From the NCBI GenBank assembly GCA_951394045.1, contig CATOAN010000005.1, positions 1 to 11,852 on the forward strand: a DNA stretch of 11,852 bases, written 5' to 3'. The DNA is from Nitzschia sp. DOCU1. Taxonomy: Eukaryota > Bacillariophyta > Bacillariophyceae > Bacillariales > Bacillariaceae. Positions 1-8,179 of this stretch are shown piece after piece; position 1 is the stretch's first letter; each line of letters begins with the position of its first letter. Made by a program: the position numbers and the translations under genes. Under the pieces are notes generated by a model. That model was not told where the DNA came from, did no database searches, and saw nothing but the letters and a program-made list of their open reading frames with translations.

Positions 1-744
1 TACGTCATGCTGCAACTTGCATCCAACCATGTCACATACCAACTGCCAGCTGAAATCACCCGTGTGAAATATTTGATTGATGCTATCGAATGCAATCACC
101 CACCTTGGCAGGCAGCCATCGCCCTGGCTCGCCGCGATCAATCGGATAACTTTGAAAATGCTGCTGCGGAATTAATTCCTGCATGTCCCGTCAACGCCAA
201 ACGAAAGACAACCAGCAAACGCAATGGCGGTGCGGAGATCTCCTCCGTGGAGGCCGAAGTCTCCTCTGCCGAAGCAACTCCTAAAAAGGGCCGTGGTGTC
301 AGTGGCGTTGAACTGCGATGGCACACGAAGGCAGAGTATGCCAAACTCCCGCCCGATCAAAAGGATGAGCTTCGAAATTACCGCAATGAGAGGGAGGCCA
401 ACGGACATGGTCGTACTCTTCCAGGCAAACGTGGTCGTGGCACTCCCGAGAAGAAACTGAACAAACGGGTTAAATCTGCTGTTAAATCGGCTCTGGCCAA
501 ACAGACTGCTGCTGCCTCTGCCGTCACAGCAACAAAGGATGATGATGAATCCCTACGCAGCTATGTGCTTTCCTTGATGGAGGCCTCTTCGGGAGGCCTT
601 GCTGCCACCACCCCAAAATCCAAAGGAAACGTTTCCTTTGCCGATGCCGCAGCCACGACTGACTCACCCCTGGAGGCAGCTGCGGTCCTCAAGAAAATAA
701 TTGCTCGTGCTCATGTCCATGGCCATGCTACGGCTTTGTCTTGA
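1..744 (+). CDS. gag: Gag (partial, 5' end outside the window), copy 1
   Basis: C-terminal part of the Copia-type Gag structural protein, which would form the virus-like particle that packages element RNA. Codons start at position 1 and run open to TGA at 742-744. The visible part holds a helical segment (roughly residues 1-55 after the ATG at 7), then a Lys/Arg/Ala/Ser-rich tail with basic clusters such as KRGRGTPEKKLNKR and KSAVKSALAK that could bind RNA. No CCHC zinc knuckle is present. The same protein text is seen with a longer N-terminus in copy 2, which shows that the ATG at 7 is internal and not the real start. The stop is followed in the same frame by pol and by a strong hairpin, so Gag and Gag-Pol may both be made from one message. 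Confidence 0.8.
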   Translation, partial: YVMLQLASNHVTYQLPAEITRVKYLIDAIECNHPPWQAAIALARRDQSDNFENAAAELIPACPVNAKRKTTSKRNGGAEISSVEAEVSSAEATPKKGRGVSGVELRWHTKAEYAKLPPDQKDELRNYRNEREANGHGRTLPGKRGRGTPEKKLNKRVKSAVKSALAKQTAAASAVTATKDDDESLRSYVLSLMEASSGGLAATTPKSKGNVSFADAAATTDSPLEAAAVLKKIIARAHVHGHATALS

Positions 745-827
745 ATTGGCCCGGCGTTGTCCGAGGGGAGGCGACATGAGGAAACCTCGGCAACCGTGCC
801 GGAACCCATGAATTTTCACGTTTCTTC
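742..827 (+). promoter_or_regulatory. Candidate gag-pol TGA readthrough signal, copy 1
   Basis: TGA at 742-744 closes gag, and pol continues in the same frame. After a 6-nt spacer (745-750) a GC-rich stem begins: CCGGC 751-755 pairs with GCCGG 798-802, GTTG 756-759 with CAAC 791-794, and CCGAGG 761-766 with CCTCGG 785-790. That is 15 pairs, with a one-base bulge at 760, a three-base bulge at 795-797 and an 18-nt loop at 767-784. Loop bases GAGGAAA 778-784 can pair with TTTCTTC 821-827 (one G-U), which would make an H-type pseudoknot. Stop, short spacer and pseudoknot is the known layout of gammaretroviral gag-pol readthrough. Function here is inference. Reinitiation at the in-frame ATG 808 is an alternative. 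Confidence 0.55.
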
Positions 828-3000
828 AGTGATCCGTGGTTCGAACACCGCCCCACCCAACACGAATCCCTTGTCCTTGGTTCGTTGCGAATTGGACTCT
901 CATGCAAACATGGTTGTCCTAGGCAGAGAGTGCTTGATTCTGAATAAATCAGGAAAAACATGCCGGGTCACACCGTTTGCACCCGACTATGACGCGATCC
1001 CTGACGTACCAATTGTGGATGCTGCACTCCTGTATCCGTGTCCATTTACAGGAACCCGTACGGTTCTTGTTGTTTTGAATGCCCTGCATATTCCAACCAT
1101 GCAGCATCATTTGTTCCCTCCATTTATCTTGCGGGAAGCGGGGGTCATCGTGAACGACACCCCGAAAATACATGTCAGTGATCCGACCGTACAGGATCAT
1201 TCGATCTATCTTCCGACAATAGATCGACGAATCCCACTACACCTCAACGGGATTTTCTCCTATTTTGAGGTACGAAAACCGAGTATTGATGAATGCAATG
1301 AGCTCTTGGACGAGACTGCCATCATTACACCAGAAGGCGAGTGGGAACCGCACTCATCTCACTATGCCATGAATGAAGATCAAATGCTAGATTGGAAAGG
1401 TAGGATGGTCTCGCCAAAATCAAGGCAGACTATATTAATTGATGACCTCCCAGACGATGACGCTATGATCTCCTCGGTTCAGATTGGAACGGAGGAAAAT
1501 AAGTTCATCGATGCTCTGCTCATCACGGATGGAAGCGACAGCCATCCAGAGTATACTGAGGATCAAGAGGACAGGCACGCTGAAACGAGAAGGCACGAGG
1601 CCTACCTGCGTGACCCTGGAGAGGACCTGACTCTTGATGTGTCCAGTCTGGCAGCCTGGCTGGTGGAAAAGTGCAATATTTCAAAGATTGCCGCCGCTAT
1701 AGGAGCCACTGTAGGCTGGGACCAACCGGTCCTGTTTCCGGAGTATGATGAAAAGTGCTCAACAACAGGACCAACGAACCTACCGAACGACATTGCTATG
1801 AGGGAATACTTTTGCTCAGCGACATCAGCTTCCAGAGCACAAGGGGTAGACCCTGAAAAGTTATCCAAATTGTGGCGCATCGATTATGACACAGCGAGGC
1901 GCACCATCAAGACCACTACTCAACGTGTACGACGACCTGTGGCAGAAGGCCTGACCAGGAATTATCCGACAAATGATCGAATGCTACGTTATTGTCGGAT
2001 TGATGAATATTTCTACATGGACACCTTCTTTGCATCCAAGAAGGCAGGCAAGTCGTCGCGTGGCAATAAATGCATGCAATTATTTGTCAGTGACCGTGGC
2101 TTCATGTATGTGGTTCCAATGAAGTCCAAGTCCGAAGTGCCTTTCGCGATGAAAATGTTCGCAAAGGCAGTTGGCGCCCCGGATGCCATAATATGTGACC
2201 ACTCCGGGGAGCAAACATCGCAAGCCATGCGTGATTTTCTCCATAAAATTGGCACATCCCTTCGTGTGTTAGAACGTGGGACCCCCTGGGCTAACAAGGC
2301 AGAGCTTTATGTTGGACTTTTGAAGGAGGCTGTTCGCCAGGACATGAAGGAAGCTCAGACACCATTGCCGTTTTGGGATTACTGCGCGGAACTACGCGTT
2401 CGCATTAATAATCTCACTGCGAAGGATATGTTGCAGCTCGAGGGACGCAATGCCAATTGGCACACAATGCGAGATGGTGGTGACATCTCAAACCTGTGTC
2501 AATTCGGCTGGTACGAATTTGTGTACTATCTTGATTCCTCTGGTTTTCCCTGTCCGAAGGAATTATTGGGCCGATGCCTAGGCCCCGCCACCGGTGCAGG
2601 GAACGACATGTGCCAGTGGATACTATCTCATACCGGGGAGGTCTTTCCTCGCCGCACAGTACGCCCACTGAATAAAATTGAGCGGGACTCTCCGGCCGAA
2701 CTAGAGAAGCAAAAGAAATTTGATGATGCAATTGAGGCTCGCTTTGGTACAGCGGCCATACCACTCCCAAAACCAAAAGTGGAGGACTCAGCAGACGATG
2801 ACGCTAACCTGAGTGATGAGCCCTTTGGGGATACTGCGGACCATGCCCACACGTTCTTTGGAAATTCTTCTATACCGGCAGTGGATGACCCTGTTGATGC
2901 CCGCGGCCACGCCATTGGTCAGCAACCACTCTACGACACACTCATTAATTTGGAAGTTCTCCTCCCACATGACGACCAGCTACAACTGACCGTGGAGAAC
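745..3000 (+). CDS. pol: Pol fragment: aspartic protease and integrase, without reverse transcriptase, copy 1
   Basis: Retroelement Pol part. The protease cleaves the polyprotein and the integrase inserts cDNA. Counting residues from codon 757, the protease active-site motif ELDSHANM has its Asp at residue 47 (codon 895). The integrase core has Asp 422 in YMDTFF (codon 2020), Asp 481 in ICDHSGEQ (codon 2197) and Glu 516 in KAELYVGLLKEA (codon 2302). The D-to-E interval holds 34 residues, and all three catalytic residues are intact. A preceding segment (LSKLWRIDYDTARRTI, near residue 370) is typical of diatom elements. The acidic tail after integrase runs to DTLINLEVLLPHD and then passes in frame, around 2985-3000, into Gag N-terminal text where the chromodomain-like and RT regions should follow. 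The TTG at 757 is not a credible start. Expression would need TGA readthrough, or initiation at ATG 808. Confidence 0.82.
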
Positions 3001-4317
3001 ATGAGGTGGGACCCTGTGGGCAAGGCGTTCAACGATCACTGGAAGATCTTGCTGGAAAGAAAGAAGGGAGAGGAACCGGAAATGCCAAAAATTACAAAAT
3101 CCAACCCCATTATCCGTTGGGTAGAATCGTTTGACGACTACCTCTCGCGAATTGTTGGTGCTCGCAACATTCCTCTCTCCTACGTGATTCGCCCTGAGTC
3201 TGCCCGTGCAACGCTTACCAACATGGTTGAGATTGGTTGAGAGCTTCAACCCTATGGTGACGGCTATGACAGCATTGAGGACGAACTGATTAGCCGTGCG
3301 TCGCACACTCATGCACTATACAAGGACGACAATACGTTAGTATACCACAAGCTTGAGGAGACCCTACGTGGAACCTCTTACTACGCCTCGTTAAAACCCT
3401 TCCAACGCAAGAAGGATGGTCGTGGTGCCTATTTGGCCCTCCTTGCACAACATTGTGGCCGTGACAAATGGGACGCTCTAATCAAAGAGCAGGAGCATGT
3501 GCTCCACAACCGCAAATTCCGGGGACAAGATCAATTTACGCTGGAAAAATTTGTTGCCATGCATCGCAATGCCTACGTCATGCTGCAACTTGCATCCAAC
3601 CATGTCACATACCAACTGCCAGCTGAAATCACCCGTGTGAAATATTTGATTGATGCTATCGAATGCAATCACCCACCTTGGCAGGCAGCCATCGCCCTGG
3701 CTCGCCGCGATCAATCGGATAACTTTGAAAATGCTGCTGCGGAATTAATTCCTGCATGTCCCGTCAACGCCAAACGAAAGACAACCAGCAAACGCAATGG
3801 CGGTGCGGAGATCTCCTCCGTGGAGGCCGAAGTCTCCTCTGCCGAAGCAACTCCTAAAAAGGGCCGTGGTGTCAGTGGCGTTGAACTGCGATGGCACACG
3901 AAGGCAGAGTATGCCAAACTCCCGCCCGATCAAAAGGATGAGCTTCGAAATTACCGCAATGAGAGGGAGGCCAACGGACATGGTCGTACTCTTCCAGGCA
4001 AACGTGGTCGTGGCACTCCCGAGAAGAAACTGAACAAACGGGTTAAATCTGCTGTTAAATCGGCTCTGGCCAAACAGACTGCTGCTGCCTCTGCCGTCAC
4101 AGCAACAAAGGATGATGATGAATCCCTACGCAGCTATGTGCTTTCCTTGATGGAGGCCTCTTCGGGAGGCCTTGCTGCCACCACCCCAAAATCCAAAGGA
4201 AACGTTTCCTTTGCCGATGCCGCAGCCACGACTGACTCACCCCTGGAGGCAGCTGCGGTCCTCAAGAAAATAATTGCTCGTGCTCATGTCCATGGCCATG
4301 CTACGGCTTTGTCTTGA
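3001..4317 (+). pseudogene. gag: Gag, copy 2, nearly full length with an in-frame TGA at 3238
   Basis: Gag reading frame fused directly behind the pol fragment of copy 1. The likely original start is ATG 3001, which begins MRWDPVGKAFNDHW, although the frame is also open upstream into pol. Gag-like text includes KITKSNPIIRWVESF (about 3088-3132), NIPLSYVIRP, then after the stop RASHTHALYK, KLEETLRGTSYYAS and KPFQRKKDGRGA. TGA 3238-3240 splits it. The sequence resumes in the same frame as Gag, so this is a single-base nonsense change or a recoded codon, not a normal end. From 3574 on it is identical in protein to copy 1. Without the stop it would be 438 codons to TGA 4315-4317. Downstream initiation would give only a shortened Gag. 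Confidence 0.72.
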
Positions 4318-5765
4318 ATTGGCCCGGCGTTGTCCGAGGGGAGGCGACATGAGGAAACCTCGGCAACCGTGCCGGAACCCATGAGTTTTCACGTTTCTTC
4401 AGTGATCCGTGGTTCGAACACCGCCCCACCCAACACGAATCCCTTGTCCTTGGTTCGTTGCGAATTGGACTCTCATGCAAACATGGTTGTCCTAGGCAGA
4501 GAGTGCTTGATTCTGAATAAATCAGGAAAAACATGCCGGGTCACACCGTTTGCACCCGACTATGACGCGATCCCTGACGTACCAATTGTGGATGCTGCAC
4601 TCCTGTATCCGTGTCCATTTACAGGAACCCGTACGGTTCTTGTTGTTTTGAATGCCCTGCATATTCCAACCATGCAGCATCATTTGTTCCCTCCATTTAT
4701 CTTGCGGGAAGCGGGGGTCATCGTGAACGACACCCCGAAAATACATGTCAGTGATCCGACCATACAGGATCATTCGATCTATCTTCCGACAATAGATCGA
4801 CGAATCCCACTACACCTCAACGGGATTTTCTCCTATTTTGAGGTACGAAAACCGAGTATTGATGAATGCAATGAGCTCTTGGACGAGACTGCCATCATTA
4901 CACCAGAAGGCGAGTGGGAACCGCACTCATCTCACTATGCCATGAATGAAGATCAAATGCTAGATTGGAAAGGTAGGATGGTCTCGCCAAAATCAAGGCA
5001 GACTATATTAATTGATGACCTCCCAGACGATGACGCTATGATCTCCTCGGTTCAGATTGGAACGGAGGAAAATAAGTTCATCGATGCTCTGCTCATCACG
5101 GATGGAAGCGACAGCCATCCAGAGTATACTGAGGATCAAGAGGACAGGCACGCTGAAACGAGAAGGCACGAGGCCTACCTGCGTGACCCTGGAGAGGACC
5201 TGACTCTTGATGTGTCCAGTCTGGCAGCCTGGCTGGTGGAAAAGTGCAATATTTCAAAGATTGCCGCCGCTATAGGAGCCACTGTAGGCTGGGACCAACC
5301 GGTCCTGTTTCCGGAGTATGATGAAAAGTGCTCAACAACAGGACCAACGAACCTACCGAACGACATTGCTATGAGGGAATACTTTTGCTCAGCGACATCA
5401 GCTTCCAGAGCACAAGGGGTAGACCCTGAAAAGTTATCCAAATTGTGGCGCATCGATTATGACACAGCGAGGCGCACCATCAAGACCACTACTCAACGTG
5501 TACGACGACCTGTGGCAGAAGGCCTGACCAGGAATTATCCGACAAATGATCGAATGCTACGTTATTGTCGGATTGATGAATATTTCTACATGGACACCTT
5601 CTTTGCATCCAAGAAGGCAGGCAAGTCGTCGCGTGGCAATAAATGCATGCAATTATTTGTCAGTGACCGTGGCTTCATGTATGTGGTTCCAATGAAGTCC
5701 AAGTCCGAAGTGCCTTTCGCGATGAAAATGTTCGCAAAGGCAGTTGGCGCCCCGGATGCCATAAT
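3574..5765 (+). repeat. Direct repeat, copy 2
   Basis: Second copy of the 2192-bp block, in the same orientation. The last matching bases are the ATAAT at 5761-5765 (copy 1: 2188-2192). Immediately after, copy 1 continues with the integrase catalytic segment while copy 2 reads unrelated sequence starting CACCAACAGG. The two copies are about 99.9% identical by eye, so the duplication is very young, has been homogenised, or is an assembly product. Confidence 0.97.
4315..4400 (+). promoter_or_regulatory. Candidate gag-pol TGA readthrough signal, copy 2
   Basis: Same element as in copy 1, shifted by 3573: TGA 4315-4317, stem arms 4324-4339 and 4358-4375, and possible pseudoknot arms 4351-4357 and 4394-4400. 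The only difference between copies here (4385, G for A) lies in the single-stranded stretch between the stem and the second pseudoknot arm, so the pairing is unaffected. Because the copies are nearly identical everywhere, this conservation is weak evidence for function. Confidence 0.5.
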
Positions 5766-5823
5766 CACCAACAGGGGAGGCAAACGTCTTCGGAAAACAA
5801 CTTTTGGCTGGCAACTCAAACTG
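4318..5823 (+). pseudogene. pol: Broken pol, copy 2: protease plus half an integrase, joined to a pre-RT remnant
   Basis: The protease (active-site Asp codon 4468) and the integrase N-terminal part with the first catalytic Asp (codon 5593) match copy 1. At 5765/5766 the text jumps from PDAII to TNRGGKRLRKTTFGWQLKL, still in frame. The second Asp and the Glu of the catalytic triad are lost, so the integrase is dead. The new segment resembles the stretch that lies between integrase and reverse transcriptase in diatom Copia-like elements (R-L-R-K-T-T-x-G-W), recalled from family knowledge. This makes the break an internal deletion of the element, not the host boundary. After about 5823 the retroelement likeness ends. 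The frame stays open by chance to TGA 6106-6108 through host sequence. Confidence 0.75.
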
Positions 5824-6908
5824 CCCTATACTACACGGACAATATTGCTGCTGCCTGCGCTGCCACCAACGATGAGCTTACATCAAGTTGGCAAGAAGAC
5901 AATGAACGGCCTGAAGCTCCTCAGGACGGTAACGCTGCGTCTCGAAAGAGCAAAAGTTCTTCTAGGGGAAGGAAGGGAGGCAGTAAAAAGAACTCTTCGG
6001 ACGTCGCGGAAGCGAACGAGCAAAATACTACGGATGTACCATCATCCCTTCTATTACAAAAGCTACAGCAAGAAAACTTGGATCTCGTACGCGAGAATGC
6101 AATGCTGAAGCAACGTGTGGATCGTCTGTCCAACCTGTTGGAGATGGCGATCGGATCATCATCATCCGGTCTCGATACGTCTGGCGGCACATCCGGTTCG
6201 ACAATTGGCGCCGTTCATCAAGGGCTTGGCATCAACTCTTTTCTCCCACAGTCAACATCGGCTTCTCTCTTACAGACTGCGTTGGCAGGAGGGTTGGGTG
6301 GTGGACTGGCAGGGAGTCTAAACAGCGACCATTCTCTCCTCGGGTCGGCCCTCAATTCCAGTGATGTCGCATCCCTGCTGGCCCGGCGCTATCAACAGCA
6401 ACATCAGGACCAAGAAAGACTAGCAGCAATGGCTGCAGTTGGGCTCGGAGGTGATTCCACCACTGGTTCATCGCGTTTTCTCGGGCCTACTGCTGCTTCC
6501 TTGCTAGGTTCGTCTGGTCAGCAGCATTCCCTCCTTGCACAACTACTCGGTGGTGTTGGTGGTGCTGGCCTTTCTCCTAGTAGCCCTCTTCCCACCGCGC
6601 CCTCAACAAGGGCGTCATCCGAGCTGCAACGGTACTTGGCCGAGTCTCGAGGCCAAGGTCGCCGCAGCAGCGCTACTGCCACAAGTAGTAATTCTGTCAC
6701 CTCTCCCCGGGCGGGCCTCCTCCCCACATTGACTACTACCGATCCATCTGGGGCTACAGGTGTCGCCGCCACTCATCCCTTACTTCGCCGCCGCATCTCG
6801 GGCTCTGCTTCCGCGTTGGCATCGGCTCTTCTACACGGGCGCCGTGGTGGAAGTACGAGTGACGAGAAGGAACAAGAATCCCCAACACGTAACGAATCCA
6901 GCAGGTGA
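5824..6908 (+). pseudogene. 3' part of a host gene: leucine-zipper, Ser/Gly/Leu-rich protein, 5' end replaced by the retroelement
   Basis: Codons fall on multiples of three, a different frame from pol. The open frame ends at TGA 6906-6908. It first reads an acidic, polar stretch (YYTDNIAAACAATNDE), then a basic cluster (SRKSKSSSRGRKGGSKKN, about 5946-5993), then a coiled coil, SLLLQKLQQENLDLVRENAM and onward. That coil has leucines exactly seven apart (codons 6063, 6084, 6105, 6126), with Asn, Asn, Val and Leu at the matching a positions. The basic cluster is too far from the zipper and lacks the bZIP Asn-x7-Arg pattern, so a bZIP factor is not shown. The remaining roughly 250 residues are low-complexity Ser/Gly/Ala/Leu with QQQHQDQ and a few basic patches. 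No in-frame ATG exists before 6102, inside the zipper. The gene here is therefore truncated, with upstream exons left of the element or lost. Family not recognised; a transcription-factor-like regulator (for example an HSF-type C-terminus) is only a guess. Confidence 0.6.
6063..6140 (+). other. Leucine zipper / coiled-coil segment
   Basis: Four leucines at strict heptad spacing (codons 6063, 6084, 6105, 6126), with Leu, Asn, Asn, Val and Leu at the a positions (6054, 6075, 6096, 6117, 6138). Asn at a positions is typical of parallel dimeric zippers. The heptad pattern is seen directly; dimer formation is inferred. Confidence 0.75.
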
Positions 6909-7130
6909 AACAAGATGGCGATTTGTTCAAAGAAGCAGACAGACAGCAGCCGTCGTTACGCCCGCATCATCATCGTCGTCATGCACAAAGAAGTTCATGC
7001 ACAAAAGCCCCAATTACAAACAGAACTGGACTATACCCAGTTTCTTTGACACACCTTGTCTAAACTGATTCGCAGTCGTCTTGTTGTTACTACAACAAAG
7101 GCCTGCGCTACTATTTTGATGATGGACCAT

Positions 7131-7147
7131 ACTACTACTACTACTAG
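7131..7147 (+). repeat. ACT microsatellite
   Basis: Five perfect ACT units followed by AG, so the tract ends in CTACTAG. It lies in the non-coding spacer. Confidence 0.95.
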
Positions 7148-7404
7148 CATTCTGTTGTATATTTGTTGTACATTTTTCTTTAGCCGAAACTACTAGTAGT
7201 TCTCAAGACGAAATAGCTAGTTCTACTAGCTACCAACATGATTCTTTACTAACCGCCGTTAACATTCCTACTACAAACTTCTACTCCACTCCACTACTAG
7301 AACATGCTGCTACATTCTACGACTATACAAACTTCGCTCTACCGGTATCTTGCTCGAGACGTGGCTCTTGGCAGTGCCAACCATTTTATCTGGCCTAACA
7401 TGTA

Positions 7405-7782
7405 CTACATGTCTGGAGCGAGAATTGCGAGAAAGATCTCCATGTTCTTGTGACGGCCGAAGCGGCGGTCGATGGCAATCGCTTGGTTCTCGTTGTTGGC
7501 GAGCGTGCTGTCAGTTTCTGTCCTAGATACAGCCCACTGGTTTGGTAATAACTAAGAGGGTACGTAGGTAGCATCCTCGAGCATCGATCCATCAAACACA
7601 ACAACTGGATGGATGTTGTCTCGTTCGACCATGGTCGTTGTGTCCTTGTGTGATTTGTTTGTGTTCATTGTATACCCACTGTAAAAAAGGCTTGCAATAA
7701 AGGATGATCCGGTTCGCTGAGTAATCTCCATCGCCGGCCATGATAATGTTGCATCAAACACCACAGAAACAAATCGTCCTCA
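7405..7782 (-). pseudogene. Possible decayed reading frame with one in-frame TAG
   Basis: On the minus strand one frame is open from the codon after TGA (7785-7783) down to TAG at 7407-7405, 126 codons in all, interrupted only by TAG at 7554-7552. The text on both sides of the stop looks more like ordinary protein than the surrounding low-complexity shadows: RDNIHPVVVFDGSMLEDATY before it, and NENQAIAIDRRFGRHKN and MEIFLAILAPDM after it. No family was recognised, no start context or splice structure is convincing, and a simple chance open frame cannot be excluded. Confidence 0.22.
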
Positions 7783-7895
7783 ATAATTTCATTGGCGTCA
7801 TCCAGGATTCCAGCCGCAAAAAAGAGAGACACCATCACCAACAAATGTCCTGCTAATATTACCACCACCATGTTATTGTCGTTGTTGCCATTGTG

Positions 7896-7918
7896 TGTTG
7901 TTGTTGTTGTTGCTGCTG
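7896..7918 (+). repeat. GTT/GCT trinucleotide tract
   Basis: Imperfect run of GTT units passing into GCT, in non-coding sequence upstream of the membrane-protein gene. It produces spurious open frames on both strands (poly-Cys and poly-Thr shadows). Confidence 0.85.
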
Positions 7919-8154
7919 TGTTTTGTGTTTGCCCGTCGTCATGGCGTTGTGTGGAGAGGGCAAGAAGGCGACAAGAAGCACACATCAAGAATGGATGAGA
8001 AGCCCATCTTGGAAAAAGGGAACGCTCCGTGGTCGAAGGAGTCGCAATTTTTGGCGCGCACCTTTTGAGGGTCGTCGGAGTCTCCCCCGCGCTCCGACAA
8101 CGACGCGGAAAGATCTTCTGCCCCACTTTCCTTCGCAGATCTATCTCGACGACA

Positions 8155-8172
8155 ATGATCATTGCCTTTTGA
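8155..8172 (+). promoter_or_regulatory. Short upstream ORF (MIAF-stop) before the membrane-protein gene
   Basis: ATG 8155 opens a four-codon reading frame that closes with TGA 8170-8172, only 7 nt before the proposed start at 8180. If it lies in the mRNA leader it could lower translation of the main frame. Transcription start is unknown, so this is a possibility only. Confidence 0.35.
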
Positions 8173-8179
8173 AACAAAG

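Larger units (their letters stand above)
1..2192 (+). repeat. Direct repeat, copy 1 (unit offset 3573 bp)
   Basis: This stretch reappears at 3574-5765 with the same length and no indels noticed. Two substitutions were found: A812 versus G4385 (Asn to Ser in pol) and G1189 versus A4762 (Val to Ile). The match is cut on the left by the window edge, so the true repeat may begin earlier. On the right it ends in the integrase gene, where copy 2 jumps to other sequence. It covers the 3' part of gag, the gag-pol stop region, the protease and the first part of integrase. Confidence 0.97.
1..5823 (+). mobile_element. Rearranged Copia-type LTR retroelement, two partial head-to-tail copies
   Basis: The region reads gag(partial)-protease-integrase, then gag-protease-integrase(broken)-short pre-RT remnant, all on the plus strand and in one reading frame. 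Copia assignment rests on the protease-then-integrase order, with a pre-RT-like segment lying downstream of integrase, and on close resemblance of the integrase wording to Copia-like (CoDi-type) polyproteins of diatoms, recalled from family knowledge and not searched here. Reverse transcriptase, RNase H, LTRs, primer-binding site and polypurine tract are not seen. Neither copy could transpose on its own as written. The right end at about 5823 is an estimate from where the retroelement-like protein text stops. The left end lies outside the window. Confidence 0.88.
6909..8179. other. Intergenic region between zipper gene and membrane-protein gene
   Basis: About 1.27 kb with no convincing intact gene. 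The first part should hold the 3' UTR of the zipper gene. The middle is AT-richer and carries an ACT microsatellite (7131-7145) and several CTACTAG words. Around 7405-7782 a minus-strand frame looks weakly protein-like (listed separately). A GTT/GCT tract lies at about 7896-7918. The last part should hold the promoter and 5' UTR of the membrane-protein gene. No clear TATA box or polyadenylation signal could be identified. Confidence 0.7.

Noticed and set aside
138..344. Minus-strand open frames inside gag and pol (for example here and at 3711-3917)
   Set aside because: They are antisense shadows of well-supported plus-strand coding sequence and repeat only because the segment is duplicated.
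757..759. TTG as a start codon for pol
   Set aside because: A TTG start is unlikely in a eukaryote. The frame is continuous with Gag through one TGA, so readthrough, or the ATG at 808, explains it better.
776..811. Small ORF whose TGA overlaps the ATG at 808 (ATGA)
   Set aside because: It resembles a reinitiation coupling, but it is only 11 codons in a GC-rich hairpin region and has no independent support.
1..5765. The 2.2-kb direct repeats as long terminal repeats
   Set aside because: They encode gag, protease and integrase and lack TG...CA termini. They are duplicated internal sequence, not LTRs.
5667..5823. Extending the zipper-gene frame upstream to 5667
   Set aside because: In this stretch the real coding frame is pol (integrase end and pre-RT remnant). 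The zipper-gene frame is only its shadow and has no ATG.
5824..6108. Continuation of the copy 2 pol frame into host sequence
   Set aside because: The text loses all retroelement likeness after GWQLKL, and the zipper gene reads clearly in another frame here. The frame is open by chance.
7537..7563. A 27-nt intron removing the TAG from the minus-strand frame
   Set aside because: It has GT and AG ends but is far too short for a spliceosomal intron in this type of genome.
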